Shown: piece by piece, positions 26,874-39,300 of the stretch
Position numbering within the stretch: the first letter of the stretch is position 1
Layout of the letters: the number at the start of each line of letters is the position of its first letter
Origin: Callaeas wilsoni
Taxonomy: Eukaryota; Chordata; Aves; Passeriformes; Callaeidae
Direction of reading: 5' to 3'
DNA length: 64,000 nt
Assembly: GCA_013398955.1 (NCBI GenBank)
Contig: VWPU01004868.1
Location: forward strand, 175,221 to 239,220
Position numbers and translations under genes: made by a program
The notes under the pieces: generated by a model
Database searches by the model: none
The model's input: only the letters and a program-made list of their open reading frames with translations
What the model was told of the DNA's origin: nothing

Positions 26874-29671
26874 AACTAATCAGTTTGGGTTTTTTTCTTG
26901 CCAGTACGGTAAATACAGAATGCCAGAAAAAGGAAACCAATGTGATTTAAAATAAGATTATACTTCAGTACAAAAGGAATTCTCCCTAAAAAAAGGCCAA
27001 TTCTAATTAGCTCACTGAAAATCCTAGTAAAGACTTCTGGATGCACACAATGTAATAATCAAAGAACTGAACTTTTTAAAAACTTTTCAGTGTTTCTGGG
27101 TGAAACTATTACAATCCAACCAGCAACAAGAAAAAATAATTAGTTTTCACACAATACTGACTTTTATATCAAAGCTGCTGCTTGTAGTCATTGAAAAAAA
27201 GTGGACAAAACTACCTCTGGGTGATATGTTCAATTAATTTTAAAGATAAATTCTGTTACCCAAAGTAATTTATTCTAGGACTGTCTCAAACATATTTTGC
27301 TGAAGATTCAATTTTTTTTTTTTCTCTGTAACAAAGGGAGACTTTGGTGTGGTGCAGTACTTCTTTTTGTCTGTTCTCCTCTGTATCTGTCACATATTCT
27401 GTGCTGTACCAGACACGCACAGAACAAAAGAAAGTACTTCTCATAATAGATTATTAATGCAATGACTTTCAAATCATTCATGTAAAATCATTTGCAAAGC
27501 TAGGATGGAAAATTCACTAGACTTACTTGATATCACTTTTCACGATGAAATCTGCTAAACACACACTCCCATTTTCCTACACAATTACTGTAACAAGCAT
27601 AAAAAGGAAGCTCTTCCCAGAGAAACAGACAAATATAAAATGCTCATTATCCTGGAAGAAACTAAACTTTGCCTAACTAGAATCAATAAACTGTCAGAAG
27701 AGGGCCTGTCATTGAAGTATAAGAGCAGTTTCAAGTTCCTCTTTTGTGAAGCCAGGAAAGGTGTGGTCAAAAATAACACTTTAGACCAATATTTGTTTCT
27801 TACCATCTATTTCCAAGCTGTGAGTCTTATAAACCAAATCAACATTTGGTTCATTTAAGATTGTCAAAACAATTTTCAAATATTAACTGGCAAGATGGGA
27901 GGAAAAACACAGAGGACCATTTTCAAGGATGACTCTAGAGAGCCACAGACTTCCATTTAAGGGAAGGTCTCAGGCAAGTAATATGACTAAATAATGGAGA
28001 AAAGCCAGAAACTTTTTATAGGCAGCTCTCTGGTCTCATTTTATTTTAGGAGGGTGGTGAAGCAGGCTCCAAACACTGAGAGATGAGGGAATTTGGTAAA
28101 TTTCTCCCTTGAGAGAGAGTTCAAAGTAATTAATTACAGGCAAAAGGAAATTCCTAGGAACAGAACAGAATTGTGCATCTTGAACCATGGTGAAGGACAA
28201 GCCCATGACAGAAAATATATTTTGCAGTGGCCTAGAAGACAATAAGGTTTGACAGATGACACAAAAAGCCATAGACCTGATGAGTCAGTGAGTCTCTTTT
28301 CCTCTTATGCCTAACAAAGCAGCTAACCTGGGACCCAGAATGAGTTAGCGTAGTGAGATCTGCACATATACTCTCGTAAGAGACACAGTTTATGCCTTGA
28401 TGTACACTGCTGAAATAAGGAAAGCAGGAAAACAAGCTTGATCATTCTGACATGCTTCTACCTGGTGTCAGAATAACCTGATACTGGGAGGCAGCAAGAG
28501 CTTCCTGCTCTACATGCAGTGCCTATTACAAACAATGCCAGATTTTAGTACTCTTCATGACAAGATTTTAAGGGGTGAATTGTTGATTCTTTGTGCTAAT
28601 CATCCAACACGAACCAGCAACTTACATGCTTCCTGAAGCACACCTGTGTACAGGGGCGGGAAGGTACACATACACACATCCCATTTGTAAATGGGAATCT
28701 TCAAAGGGTGTCTGGGCAAGACACAGTGGCCCAATTCCCTTTCTCCTGGCACTTCCAGCACAGGCATGCTGTGAGAGACTGGCATAAGGACCATCCTTAC
28801 TTTTCTAAGTCCGTGTTTTTAAAAGTTGTAAAATTTCCATACAATTCAGAAATAAATATACTTTCTCTACTGATTTCACAGCATTTAGCCGAACAATTAA
28901 TTTCATTCTTCTTTGGGAGTTGTATTTATTTTACAAGATGAACCTGCCCCCCTTTAAGTTTGCATTGACCCTTACTCCACACAAAGGAATAATTCCATGT
29001 TTCTGACATTACAGCTTCCACGGTAACCACTGCTATGATCATGAAGATAACAATTTTGAGCAACTAAAAAAGGGAAGAAACAAACACATTAAATAAATTT
29101 AATCTGGACTCTTCAGCTGCAGAACCTCTTTACAGCTTCAAGGAGGAAAACTGTCTATCTTTCTCTGCCTTGTGTGCCACTGAAGCTGTAACGCTGTTAT
29201 CAGCCTAATGTACTCTCACAAAGGAAACTATATATTTTTACTAAATCTACAGGAGTAAATTAGGAATTTATTCTGTGTGTGCAAGAATTCTCTGTCGATA
29301 TATCTCCTTTGTGAGAGCAGATGTTCTCTGAAATGACATCATCCTTCTCTGGCTAGATGACAGTTGTCTCACAGTTCAGATACTTCAGTGTCTGAGCACT
29401 TAATGACAGAGATCAATCAGAGAAGTAATAAAAGAACGCAAAACCTAAAGGGCGTGCCAATTGCACCCCTCCTCAAAAAACCTGCAAGGCAAAAGAAATT
29501 CCCATCAATATTTTCACATGAAACATGCAATGCTCGTGTCAGTACATGGATTCCAGTGAGGCGCTTGCCAAATGATCTTTCAACACCTGTGCACTTCCAG
29601 GCTTCCCTTTTTACATTAAGACAGGCCGTAGTGCTTTCACATCTATGACTACAATTATCATCGAAGACTGA
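26874..29671. other. AT-rich non-coding sequence
   Basis: No gene or named repeat recognised. The moderately long plus-strand frame at 29364-29648 has no recognisable domain. It ends just before the CR1 fragment, so it could be a decayed flanking part of that element, but I see no CR1 motif in it. Confidence 0.5.
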
Positions 29672-30445
29672 AAACTGGCTGAACTGCCAGGCTCAAAGGG
29701 TTGTGATCAGCAGCCCAAAGAGTGACTGGAAGACAGTCACCAGTGGAGTTCCTCAGTATAAACACAGGGCCAAGAGCGTTTAACATCTTTCATTAACAAG
29801 ACAGAGGATGGGACGGAGTGCACCTTCAGCAACCTGCAGATAACACAATCGGGGAGCAGCTGATGCACCTGGCAGCCATGCTGCCACTCAGAAGGACCTG
29901 GACTGGCTGGGGAAAAGATCTGACAGGAACCAATTGAAGTTCAACAACAGGAAGTGCAAAGTCCTGCACATGGGACCAGTGCAGACTGGTGGCTGCCTGG
30001 CACCTCTCATCCGAGGAGAGGCTGAGAGCTGGGGTTGTTCAGCCTAGAGAACAAAAGACTCTAGGGGAACTTCTCACTGTGTATAAATATCTGATGTGGG
30101 GGAGTAAAGAAATAGCGCCAGAACCTTTTCAGTGATATAAAGTGACAGAAAGGAGGCAATAGACCTATGTTAAAATAGAGGAAATCCCATCTAAGTATAA
30201 TATTTAAATTGCAGGGTGGGGGGTGTTTTGTTTCGGGTTGTTTTAGGCGGTGGGGGAGGGTTCTTTAGTGTGAAGGTAGTCAAACACAGGCTGCCCAAAG
30301 CAGTTGAGAAGTCTCTATCCTTGGACGTATTTAAGGCACAACTGCAGATGGCCCTGCACAACCTGGTGCAGTCCACGCAAGTTTGAACAGAAGAGGGTTG
30401 CGTCAGATGATCTCCAGAGGTGCCTTCCTTCCTCAGGGCTTCTGC
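29672..30445 (+). mobile_element. CR1 LINE fragment: reverse-transcriptase end and 3' UTR, internally deleted
   Basis: Sense-strand CR1. Blocks in order are ACTGGCTGAACTGCCAGGCT, GTCACCAGTGGAGTTCC, GTTTAACATCTTTCATTAA, GAGTGCACCTTCAGCAA, AAGTTCAACAACAGGAAGTG, CTGCACATGGGACC, GAGGAGAGGCTGAGAGCTGG, GTGTATAAATATCTGATG, CCTTGGACGTATTTAAGGC and CAGATGATCTCCAGAGGTGC. The first half derives from the reverse-transcriptase catalytic region; the FADD-box equivalent near 29831-29847 is destroyed by substitutions and frame loss. Near 30000-30006 several hundred bases of consensus are missing. At about 30213-30262 a G/T-rich run replaces the usual T-run. It is long dead; the terminal 8-bp repeats are not preserved. 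Frames at 30191-30490 and 30304-30654 are shadows. Confidence 0.92.
30213..30262. repeat. G/T-rich low-complexity run inside CR1
   Basis: Runs of GGGTGGGGGG, TGTTTTG and GGCGGTGGGGGAGGG sit where CR1 normally has a short poly-T followed by ACTGTGAGGGTGGT. This suggests expansion or insertion of simple sequence after the element integrated. On the plus strand it holds several G-runs that might form a G-quadruplex. Confidence 0.65.
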
Positions 30446-31254
30446 AAAAGAGCAGCTACATAAAGCATCTTTCCGTGAGAACAGCAGCACTAATCACATT
30501 TTACATTGAACAATTCCTTGAGCATTATCCATGGTGGAGGCTGCCTATATCACTAGTAAAAAGAAAGCTGTTCTTTCCTCCGCATTGCTCCCTCAACATA
30601 CTTGTTTCTACCTTTTCACTAGTGCTAGCAATCATGACACCACGGAGAGTCTAATAAATGGAAAATTAAACAGATAGAAACAAGAACATGAAACCAACTG
30701 AATTTTCAGCTGATGCAGTAGTTACATAATATAAAATCTCTAGTAAAAAGTAAAATACCATTATTACCTTAAAACTTCTCAGTATCACCCTAGACAAATT
30801 TACAAACTGCAGTCTCAAAAGCAGAACAGAGTGCCAAAACCAATTCAAAAAGACTACTAGATAAAAATCAAGAGTTGATAGAACAGAAGACATAAGGAGA
30901 AATTTCAGCTAGAAAGAAGACTGCAGCAAAAAGAAATAGTCTCCATTTCTGATTAAAAAAAAATATATGGGAAGGGAAGTCTGTAAAGAAACCAAAGAAT
31001 ACTCGGAAGTAAAATATATAATAAAATATATATTAAAAATGTCCATGTTTTCAACACCCAGATTTATATTGCTTGCCCTGCTCAAAGCAAAACATAATGG
31101 GTTTGCCAGCTTTTACAAAGTCTACACACATATGTGTTTTAAGCTGCAAATATGACTTGCTTCTAGAGATGTAAGTGGCCATTTCCTAGATCAGTTCCAA
31201 GGTTAGAACTTTTGAGAAAAGGTAATTTATTGCCTGGTCTGACACACTTTTACC

Positions 31255-31545
31255 TGGACTGCTTAGCAGGTCCCATTAAGAGCGCGTGTTGATGGCACTC
31301 CTGACTCCCGCGTGCCGACTGCTCCACACAGTTTCATTCTCCCCAAAGTACAGCCTCTTTTCCTGCCAAGAAGTGCAACGTGCACCAACCAGTGGAGGAT
31401 AGTAAACAGATTCCCAGTTGCATGCCATGTAATACAACCGAGGCCTTCAGCCCAGAGCACAGATGCTTAGCAAAGAAACACGCATAGAACCCCCGGTTTA
31501 GGAAATACTGTTTTCCCTGCAAACAAATACCTGTTGCAACTGGCT
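31255..31545. other. GC/CpG-richer patch, unexplained
   Basis: This stretch has an unusual CpG density for the window, including GAGCGCGTG and CTCCCGCGTGCCGAC near 31280-31320 and ACACGCATAG and CCCCGGTT near 31480-31500. Minus-strand frames 31263-31460 and 31334-31522 cross it without recognisable motifs. It is too short and modest to call a CpG island. It could be a distal regulatory element or an unrecognised old repeat. Confidence 0.3.
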
Positions 31546-32223
31546 GGCAAAAAGAGGGAAATTATTATTTATACACTAAATATTCTAGAAATGGATAAGT
31601 GAAATATTTTCACTACCTCCTCACAAATTCCACGAAAAATGTTAACCTCTGTGTATGAGAATTTAAAATTCCTTAGCTCAGAATATACCAGCCAACAACA
31701 CAAATCAAAACAAAAAGCCCATTAATTGCTGTGCTCCAGCATGATATTTCATCATTATTACCTTAGAAAAAATTGTGTGAGGGTTTCTAATTTGGGGGTT
31801 TTTGCTACCATTTACATTTATATGTTCAACAGAAGAGTTTAAAAATATACTAATCAATACCACATTTTAACAAAATGTTAGAGGCCACTAGTAAATTACA
31901 TATATTCCATGTGTTGCAAAACCAAGTTCACTTTTCATGGAGTGTAATTTTTATTGTTTTGCAATTTGGGCACAGCAACTGACAGACCATATTAAATTTG
32001 AAAGTTATCCAGACAATGTGCATTTTTAAGAACGTAATCAGTTTTGCTTCTGGAAATTTCTGTGCTTTCAGTTTATAACAGATCTAATCAAACCTTCTCC
32101 ATGAGTTTTTCCTTAAATATTAGCATCACAGTGCAATAGGATATGTAAGAGAAAGAAGCACAGCTTTGGGCATTTCAAAAAATAATTTTTTCTGTAGTTT
32201 TTATTTCCCAGAGGGTTGTTTTT

Positions 32224-32240
32224 TGCTTGCTTGCTTGTTG
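32224..32240. repeat. Short (CTTG)n run
   Basis: Three to four units of TTGC/CTTG within a T/G-rich stretch. Simple sequence only. Confidence 0.7.
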
Positions 32241-35200
32241 AGGGGGTTGAGTTGGTTTGCTGTTTCTCAGAGATGCTAGTTTCAGAAGCCTCTTTCCAAA
32301 ATTTCACGAAGCTGTGCATAAGATGAAATGCAGAGAAAAGAGTGGACTATGCAGTCTTTCATCTCTTTCAACCTTCTCAACTTCTCCTCTCATTTGCTAT
32401 ATAAATAATTCTTTATATATCCAACTCATTTCCAAGCAGATAAGATCTTAAGTCACAATCTCATCTGTGTTAAATGACAATGCCTGGTATACAAACAAAG
32501 CAAAGAAATTGCCATTATGTTACTGGCATATTGGAAAAGTTGATGGCTTTAAATCCTTAGTGATTTACATTGTTTGTGTTTCACTAAGTAAAACATCATA
32601 GATATGGGAAAAAATCATCATAAAAGCTGAAACCACATGTCTATCAGGATGATGTCATGCTAGGTGTACAATAGCCCAGTCACAAAGGCTGCTAGACTTG
32701 TGCTTAGTTTTTCACTTCTCCAGAGAACAAGAATCTGAAAAAAATAAATGTTCTGTTGCATATCAGTCACTTGATAAACTATATCCCCTCTTCTAACTTT
32801 CCTTTTCTTAACCTGTCACTTGAAAATTGTCTTTAAACCGATTAGAAATATTGTGTTGGGCCAGAGTGGATGAAATAGTTATTAAAATACAGCTAATAGT
32901 AGAATCAAATCTTTATTCACCACCTTATTTGCAAAGTCATAAGTATCTAAAAATCTTCATTCTTCTGACTTCCATTCAGCATTAGAACCTCTATCACACA
33001 TGTAGGATTTCATTTGCTTTAAAGGGAAAAAATGAAAGCAAAAAAAACCATGGCTTCTAACTTGTAGTTTTGGATAAACATTATGTGTTTTTCCCCTTCT
33101 ACAAGCAAGAATTTTAATATTTGAACAAATCTGTTTTGCATCTGTGATTTTTTTTCCTGCTTAGGAATTTTTCTCATAGAGGGCATGAGATTTTTTCAAG
33201 GCTAAAATAAAAGAACAGAAATACCAAAAGAAAAGCTTGGAAACTCTTATTTTTACGTCTTTTTTTTCCCCCATTGTTATTCCAAATTGTATATTGTTTG
33301 GAGGAAATAAAGTGAGGGAAAATACGAGAGCAGAAATTGCCTGAACAATGCTTCTTTCTTAAAAAACTTAGCTAACAATGAGAAAAAAAACAATCACTTA
33401 ATTGAAAGACATTAATGATCTCAACTGCAACTGACTGACCATAATTTTTTCTGCACCAACATTACCCAGCTTACAAGAAAGATGAACTGAAAATTCCTTC
33501 TCTGAGGAGAACTGTAATGAAAGGACTTTGTTAAAGTGTGTATTCCACTTAACCAGCTAACAATCTTATCTCATGGTGACATTCAAACACATCTACAAAG
33601 CATAATACAGAAACGTCTGCGAAATACATCAGGTAACAGTCTGTTAATTTTTTTAAATTCTTCGAAATTCTATTTATGTGCTAATTACAGAGGTGCAACA
33701 AAAGGTGAATAACAGAAATAGCAAACAGGCCAGTCTTTTTTACTTCAAGTAAAAGTACTTCTGCCCACTCAAACTAATGGCACATGCTGCTTTGTATGAG
33801 AAGATCTACTGAGCTTCAGCAGAACTGATTTTGATCTCTTCAAGCAAGGATAAATGCTTTTGTCCCAGAAAAACCTCTAATGTTAAAGATACTCTTTTAT
33901 CTGTGAATGTGCCATCTGGATGTTCTGCTAATATAAAAGCTCCCAACTCAGAATGAACAGAGCTAGAAGCACTTAGATCTTCTCTTCCTGTGCGATGCTG
34001 CCAATGTAATTGTAGTTACTTTGAGTTTATACTACCCATGCTCTCTCTCCACAGGCTGTGGAGGAAAATGATGGCCTGAACAAATCCTGAGGAACAAAAG
34101 AAACGCAGCTAGTGCAAGCTGGGGATCCATTCCTCAGAACAATTTCAAACATTCATTCAGACTTCCTTCAAGAGGGGAAAAAAAAGATTTAAAAAAAATT
34201 TTAAAAGCATCTACCAGCATCATGACAAGTACCTAATAATCCACAAAGAACATTTAGAAACCACATTTTCAACTAATTTCACCAATTTCAGAATTGTGGT
34301 TTGGATTTTCCCATCAAGTGCAAATCATTCTCGGACCCAAATTTACTACTCAGGCAGGCATTCCTCTGTTCCAAAAGAAGCAACCAAGCAATTCCTTCTC
34401 TCTTGAGTTCATATACAGCAACTTTGGAAGAGTCAGTACCAGAGCAGTGCTTCTAGGAAGGTGTTTTATCCTTTTTGATGTGTTCTGTCTTATCTTTTAA
34501 AAGCTTTAACAAAAATACAAGAAATTAAGAGATAAACTCATACAACTCTCACTGTCCACCTCTTTTCCTTTTTACTCAATATTCTGTGCCTAGGACATTA
34601 ATGTTAGCCAGAAAACAATCTGATGTTGCATTCTGCTGCAAGCCATAAATTATTCTGGTAAGGAGCTGATCTCACATTGCCTCTCTTCACACTGTTCTAC
34701 AGGGCTCAAAATACAGTTTTTAGGGACCATTCAGATACAAGGTGCAGTTGATTTAGTTTTTATGCAAAGCACCTTCTCCCTACCTACACAAGTCCCAGGT
34801 GATCTGCTGGCTAAGTGGTCCTTGGGGATTAGAGACTTTTTAAGGAAGGGTCTGTAAGTTTCAGCTCAGAAAAATTCCAGTATTTGCCCCAGATGCTTCC
34901 CTTTTATAGCTTTGGGGGGGCAATGCTGAGTCCTGTTGGGCCTTTCTGATTCAATTGACGGTTACACGTTAAGCCTGGCACTTACAGCACCAGCTTTGGA
35001 GGCTGGGACACACAGGCTCCAATCCTCAATCCAATGAACTGACTTGTTTCCATAAAAAGAAAGCAAAGCAGTGCCTTGGGAAAAAACTTAACAGTGTAAA
35101 TCTTTGAAATGGCATACTGAATGTGATATCAAAACCAATATAAAGTAGTAACATTGACACCATAAATAAATAAATGGGGGATAAATAAGTACAAGTGAAT

Positions 35201-38200
35201 CCCGACCTCATACAAAGCAGTCCTTTTGCTTCACTGTAGTGGAACTGGCAGTAAGATTACATAAACTAAGACAACTTTAATGCTTTTACACAGGAAAGCT
35301 TCAGAGGTGCACATAAACAATTACTGATGTGGTCAAACCATGCTTTGTAAAATGAAGCTAAAGGTTCCTGATCTGTATTTCAGGTCCTAAGACTCCAACT
35401 CAGAAACACACTGTCCTCAGAGTCTGCCAGTTTTACAACCTTCAAAGTCCTTAAATAAAGGTTATACACTAACACAAGACTTCCCACTTCCCCAGAGCTT
35501 GAAAAGCAAGATGACTAACAGTTTTTGACAATGGAAATGGAACAGTCCCCACCAAGGACTCTGTGCACAGACCATACAGATGACGTGATGAGCTTCTAAG
35601 TGACTACATTACAATAAAAAATGAAGCATCCTTAGGCCCTGTGCTCTGCCTTTTGGTGCACTGGCTTTGAACCATCTGTAAACACACCACATGCCAGGAG
35701 GACCAAGACAAGGAAGCATCAAAACACATAAGTTAAATGGCTCTTTTATCTCAGTCTCATATGTTTCTACATTTTATTCTCGTTTTTTGCTTCACACATA
35801 GCAGAGCTGAAAGTTGACAAATCCAATAGATGCTGTCATCTTTCTTCATCTCAACACCAAGCACCTCATATTTCATGATTTGTATAACAAAAAGAGATTT
35901 TCTGTTCATGCCATAAATGTCTGATAGTTCCTAGTTACCTTCCGTATTTTGATTTTGCTGTCCATTTCCACTGGGCAATAGTCACAATAGGCTGACTGGA
36001 ATATTCATGATGTGCAATAATTATTAAGGGACAAATTCTTCAGTGAAAGATCCTTTAGAAATATAATTATATTCCCATGTAGTTTTCAAATCAATTTCAA
36101 ATATCTAAATGCATAAGGGCTGTCATGTAACTGTAATTCAATTTGATTCAGAATATAATGCAATTTTACTAATGTCTATATAAGACATAAAAAGATGAGG
36201 TACCTTATACAGGAGTGTATCATTCATTAATATTATTGGGGAACTGTCTTACTAAAAAGTTACTTCTGAATTTTACCATGTCTTTTGAGGGATGAAACTG
36301 AATTGTCTTTTGCATTATTTATTGCATAATTTTTGAATGTCTCTATCACACTCATTGTGAATCTATAGCTTCATACATCAAAAAGAAATGGGGAAAAAAA
36401 CTGGGTATAATATTAAGGACATGTAAGTGAAAAGTACAAATATTTTCAATTCTATCAACCATTCAGAGTCCATCAAAGAATGGCTACTTAATTTCAAAAT
36501 CTATAAAAGTAATATTAAAATATTTCAAAGGTGAAAGAAAGTGTTATATCTCAGTGGCTCAATTCTTATGGAAGCTATAGAACCATAACAGTTTAATAGA
36601 ACTCTGAATGTCATTATACAGATTAAAGTACTGGTACACTTGGGTAGGCAGCTGATATATGCACTTTTAAAAAAATGTGAAAGTTCTCAGTACAGTTTGG
36701 GTTCTTTAATTTAATAAATAGCATATGCTAGTCTTTGAAAACTCTTTATGCAAGCCATATATCATCAAAATACACATCTACTCATTCTTCTTAGAGAGAT
36801 TCCGCTAAAAATCCTCAAATAGCATATCACAGAGATGCATTTACGCTTTGTCATTAATGTACTCTACTGCATTATAAGGTTTAAGAACAATTCTGAAAGG
36901 AAAGAAACATTTTCTTGAACTTGACAAAATGTTATTTGCTGTTATTTATTTCATCTCAGCCATTAGATACTGGCCATCTCTATTTGCAGAAGGAATCAGC
37001 ACCAATATCTGAGCATGGGGCCGCGAACAGGGAGAAGTGTTGCAATTATCAGTCTTTGTAAACTTTACTGCTCAAAATGCATATAATTGAAACAAACAAA
37101 TAAAAATTTATTAAATATCACAAACTATGAAAAGTAGTTGTGAAAAATATACTCAAAAAGAAGCTACTTTAGATTACTTTGAGTCATAACATACATGGTG
37201 AAAATACAAAGGCCAAAAGTAAACATATTAGAAGGACTCAATCTTTTTAATGTAAGAAAATAAAAAACATTATTATTTGCTTTTGCAGAGTCCTATAAAA
37301 GCACTTCTGTGGTGTTTTTACAGCTCAGTATGCACTTTTATTCAAATGTTATGACTTCATTGAAAAACTGAGATTTCTGATTCAAATATATAATAACCTT
37401 ATTCAAATAAAAAATAAACCTTATTTTTTACTATAACTATCTCAAAAAAGTATATTTATATCTATTTTGGTTTTTTTAGTTAACTAAGAGCAAAGATTTT
37501 CTTTACTTTTTTTTGTGCATCATTGTGTTAACTCTTAAGTTATTCCTTTCTTTTGCAGCAAATCAAATTATAAAACTAAAACAATTTCTCATTTGTACTG
37601 CAAACATTTAAAGTGAAGTATTATATATATTACATATATATTAATCATAGTATTATACTTTTTTCTCCTGTTCTTTTAGGCAAGACATATTGCAAAGTGA
37701 TTTAGTAATCAGTCAAAAAATCAGGATTTAGATGCAGGTTCAGCTAAAGAGAAATCTGACTGGTTTATAGATCTATAGCAAGATATAAATGTACAGATAT
37801 CAGCAGGCCTGAGATACTTAAAAACCTTGGCTTCTAATTTCAGTTTCCAAGAAAAAAACATTAATTTCTGTAAAAATTTTAAAGGCTATAATGAAATTTC
37901 TTAGGCCAAAGTAGTTATTAATAGTAAGTGTCTTAATTATCAATAATGAATAATTACAAAGTAATAATTATGAATACACTAATAACTGTACTGTGATGTT
38001 GATCCAACAACCAAAACTCTTTTATAAATATATTGTAATTTTTCAGGGAATTGTAAAAATTAATGTGTTTTGAAAAGAACTTATGAAAGTTTCTTATGCA
38101 AGAAGTAAGTATCTCAGACACTGACATAAATATGATTCAGATCAATGCAATGACTTCCATTGATTTCAACAGGTTTTAAAAAACAATTTTAAGCCATACA

Positions 38201-38429
38201 GGATCAGAGTTAGTCAAAATTCAGAATTTTAACATTCAAAAAATGTTAAAGAATACAGTCACCAACAACTAGTTAGCAGGTTTCTCAGATACTATAAAAA
38301 AGATCCTGGAAGAAGTGATAATACAATATTTTAAGGTCTGATTGTTTGATGAGCTACTATTCATCTTAAGTGCAGAAATAACAGAAGGAAGCTCTCTGCA
38401 GGTAATGATTACTTTCAGTGGTAACTTCG

Positions 38430-38540
38430 TGTGGGGGGCTGACGTTGTCCAGCTGCCAGACACCCACCCAGCTGCTCTCACATTCCCCCTTCCTCAACAG
38501 GACAGAGGGAGAAAATAACATAGGGAGAGAAAAAAAAAAA
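38430..38540 (-). mobile_element. ERV LTR family B, 3'-end part (split by nested insertion)
   Basis: On the plus strand this reads as the reverse complement of the 3' end of an avian ERVL-type LTR that I recognise. It begins TGTGGGGGGCTGAC at 38430, continues through GCCAGACACCCACC and TCACATTCCCCCTTCCTCAA, and reaches GGACAGAGGGAGAAAATAAC. It stops at the junction with the family A LTR at 38541 and resumes at 38998. The frame at 38269-38481 on the minus strand is a shadow. Confidence 0.8.
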
Positions 38541-38997
38541 CAATGTCTTAGGGTTTTATCTTTTATATTTTTCATATATTTGTAATCCTGCAATTCTTTA
38601 GCGTATAACTCTGAGCTCCATGTAGAGCGTTAGCTACTGCTTTTCCCATTTTGGTTAGACTCAACAATTCCTCTCTAGGCCTGGGAATCAAGGACACCTC
38701 ACTGTCTCAGGCCCCGAGAAATGTAAACAAAAGTGAGTTAGGGGGGAGCAAACTAAGAGAACTAAGAGAGACTCCACTGCCTGAAGCTGTAATTGAACAA
38801 TTAACCTCTGATATGCAAATGGATCAAAACTTATATCTGTCCGAAAAACGCGTGGCTGTCATCTATCTTGGGAGTAGTCTCTGTGAGACTCCTGCACTGC
38901 CCAAGGTGCACCCTGTGAAGGCCTTTCAATAAATACCTGCCCTTTATCCTTTCACTCTGTCCAGCCTCTGTTCCAGGTCAGCCCCTAGAAGGCATCA
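38541..38997 (+). mobile_element. Solo LTR of endogenous retrovirus, family A, copy 2, nested
   Basis: A 457-bp block matching the reverse complement of 21553-22006 along its whole length, with about 40 differences by hand count (roughly 9%). The 5' terminus is CAATGTCTT where the other copy has TGATGCCTT, so the starting TG has mutated; the 3' end GGCATCA is intact. An AATAAA lies at 38928-38933. It interrupts a family B LTR, whose two parts flank it. The left flank is poly-A, so the expected short target duplication (AAAA/AAAC) cannot be resolved. The 93-codon plus-strand frame at 38651-38932 lies wholly inside the LTR and is not a gene. Confidence 0.9.
38928..38933 (+). promoter_or_regulatory. 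LTR polyadenylation signal
   Basis: AATAAA at the same place as in the other family A copy, about 65 bases before the LTR 3' end. Confidence 0.7.
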
Positions 38998-39300
38998 AAA
39001 CCATGAAAAAAAAAATCATGGGCTGAGATAAAGTCTGGGAGAAATCACTTACCAATTACTGTCACAAGTAAAGTAGACTTGCCATGTGGAAAATTAATTT
39101 AATTTATTGCTAATTAAAATGGACCTTGGTAGTGAGAAACAAAGACCAAATTACAACAGTTACTTCCCTCAATTCCATTTTTTTCCCAGGCTTAACTTCA
39201 CTCTTTCACTCCTATGTCCACCACAGTCTCTCCGCCCCAAGCAGTGAAGGGTGATGGGTACTGAGGGGCTGCAGTGAGTCCTTGGCAGCTTCCCTCTGAA
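38998..39300 (-). mobile_element. ERV LTR family B, remainder (split by nested insertion)
   Basis: This continues the family B LTR after the nested element. ATCATGGGCTGAGATAAAG, GGGAGAAATCACTTACC, AATTACTGTCAC, TTAATTTAATTTATTGCTAA, TTTTCCCAGGCTTAACTTCA, CTTTCACTCCTATGTCCACC and CTCCGCCCCAAGCAGTG follow in the order of the reverse-complemented LTR. Similarity fades near 39300, so the 5' part of the LTR (present in the 58-kb copy) is missing. The same blocks recur at about 57960-58200. Confidence 0.8.

Larger units (their letters stand above)
30446..38429. other. AT-rich non-coding sequence
   Basis: About 8 kb without a recognised gene or named repeat. It contains a GC- and CpG-richer patch at 31255-31545, a short (CTTG)n run at 32224-32240 and (TA)-rich tracts such as 37620-37660. 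Short open frames occur on both strands at chance density. Confidence 0.55.

Noticed and set aside
30191..30654. 99- and 116-codon frames on opposite strands
   Set aside because: Overlap the decayed CR1 3' end and the G/T-rich run; neither is in the CR1 ORF2 frame.
38651..38932. 93-codon plus-strand frame
   Set aside because: Lies entirely inside the family A solo LTR, and the equivalent region of the other copy does not keep the frame intact.
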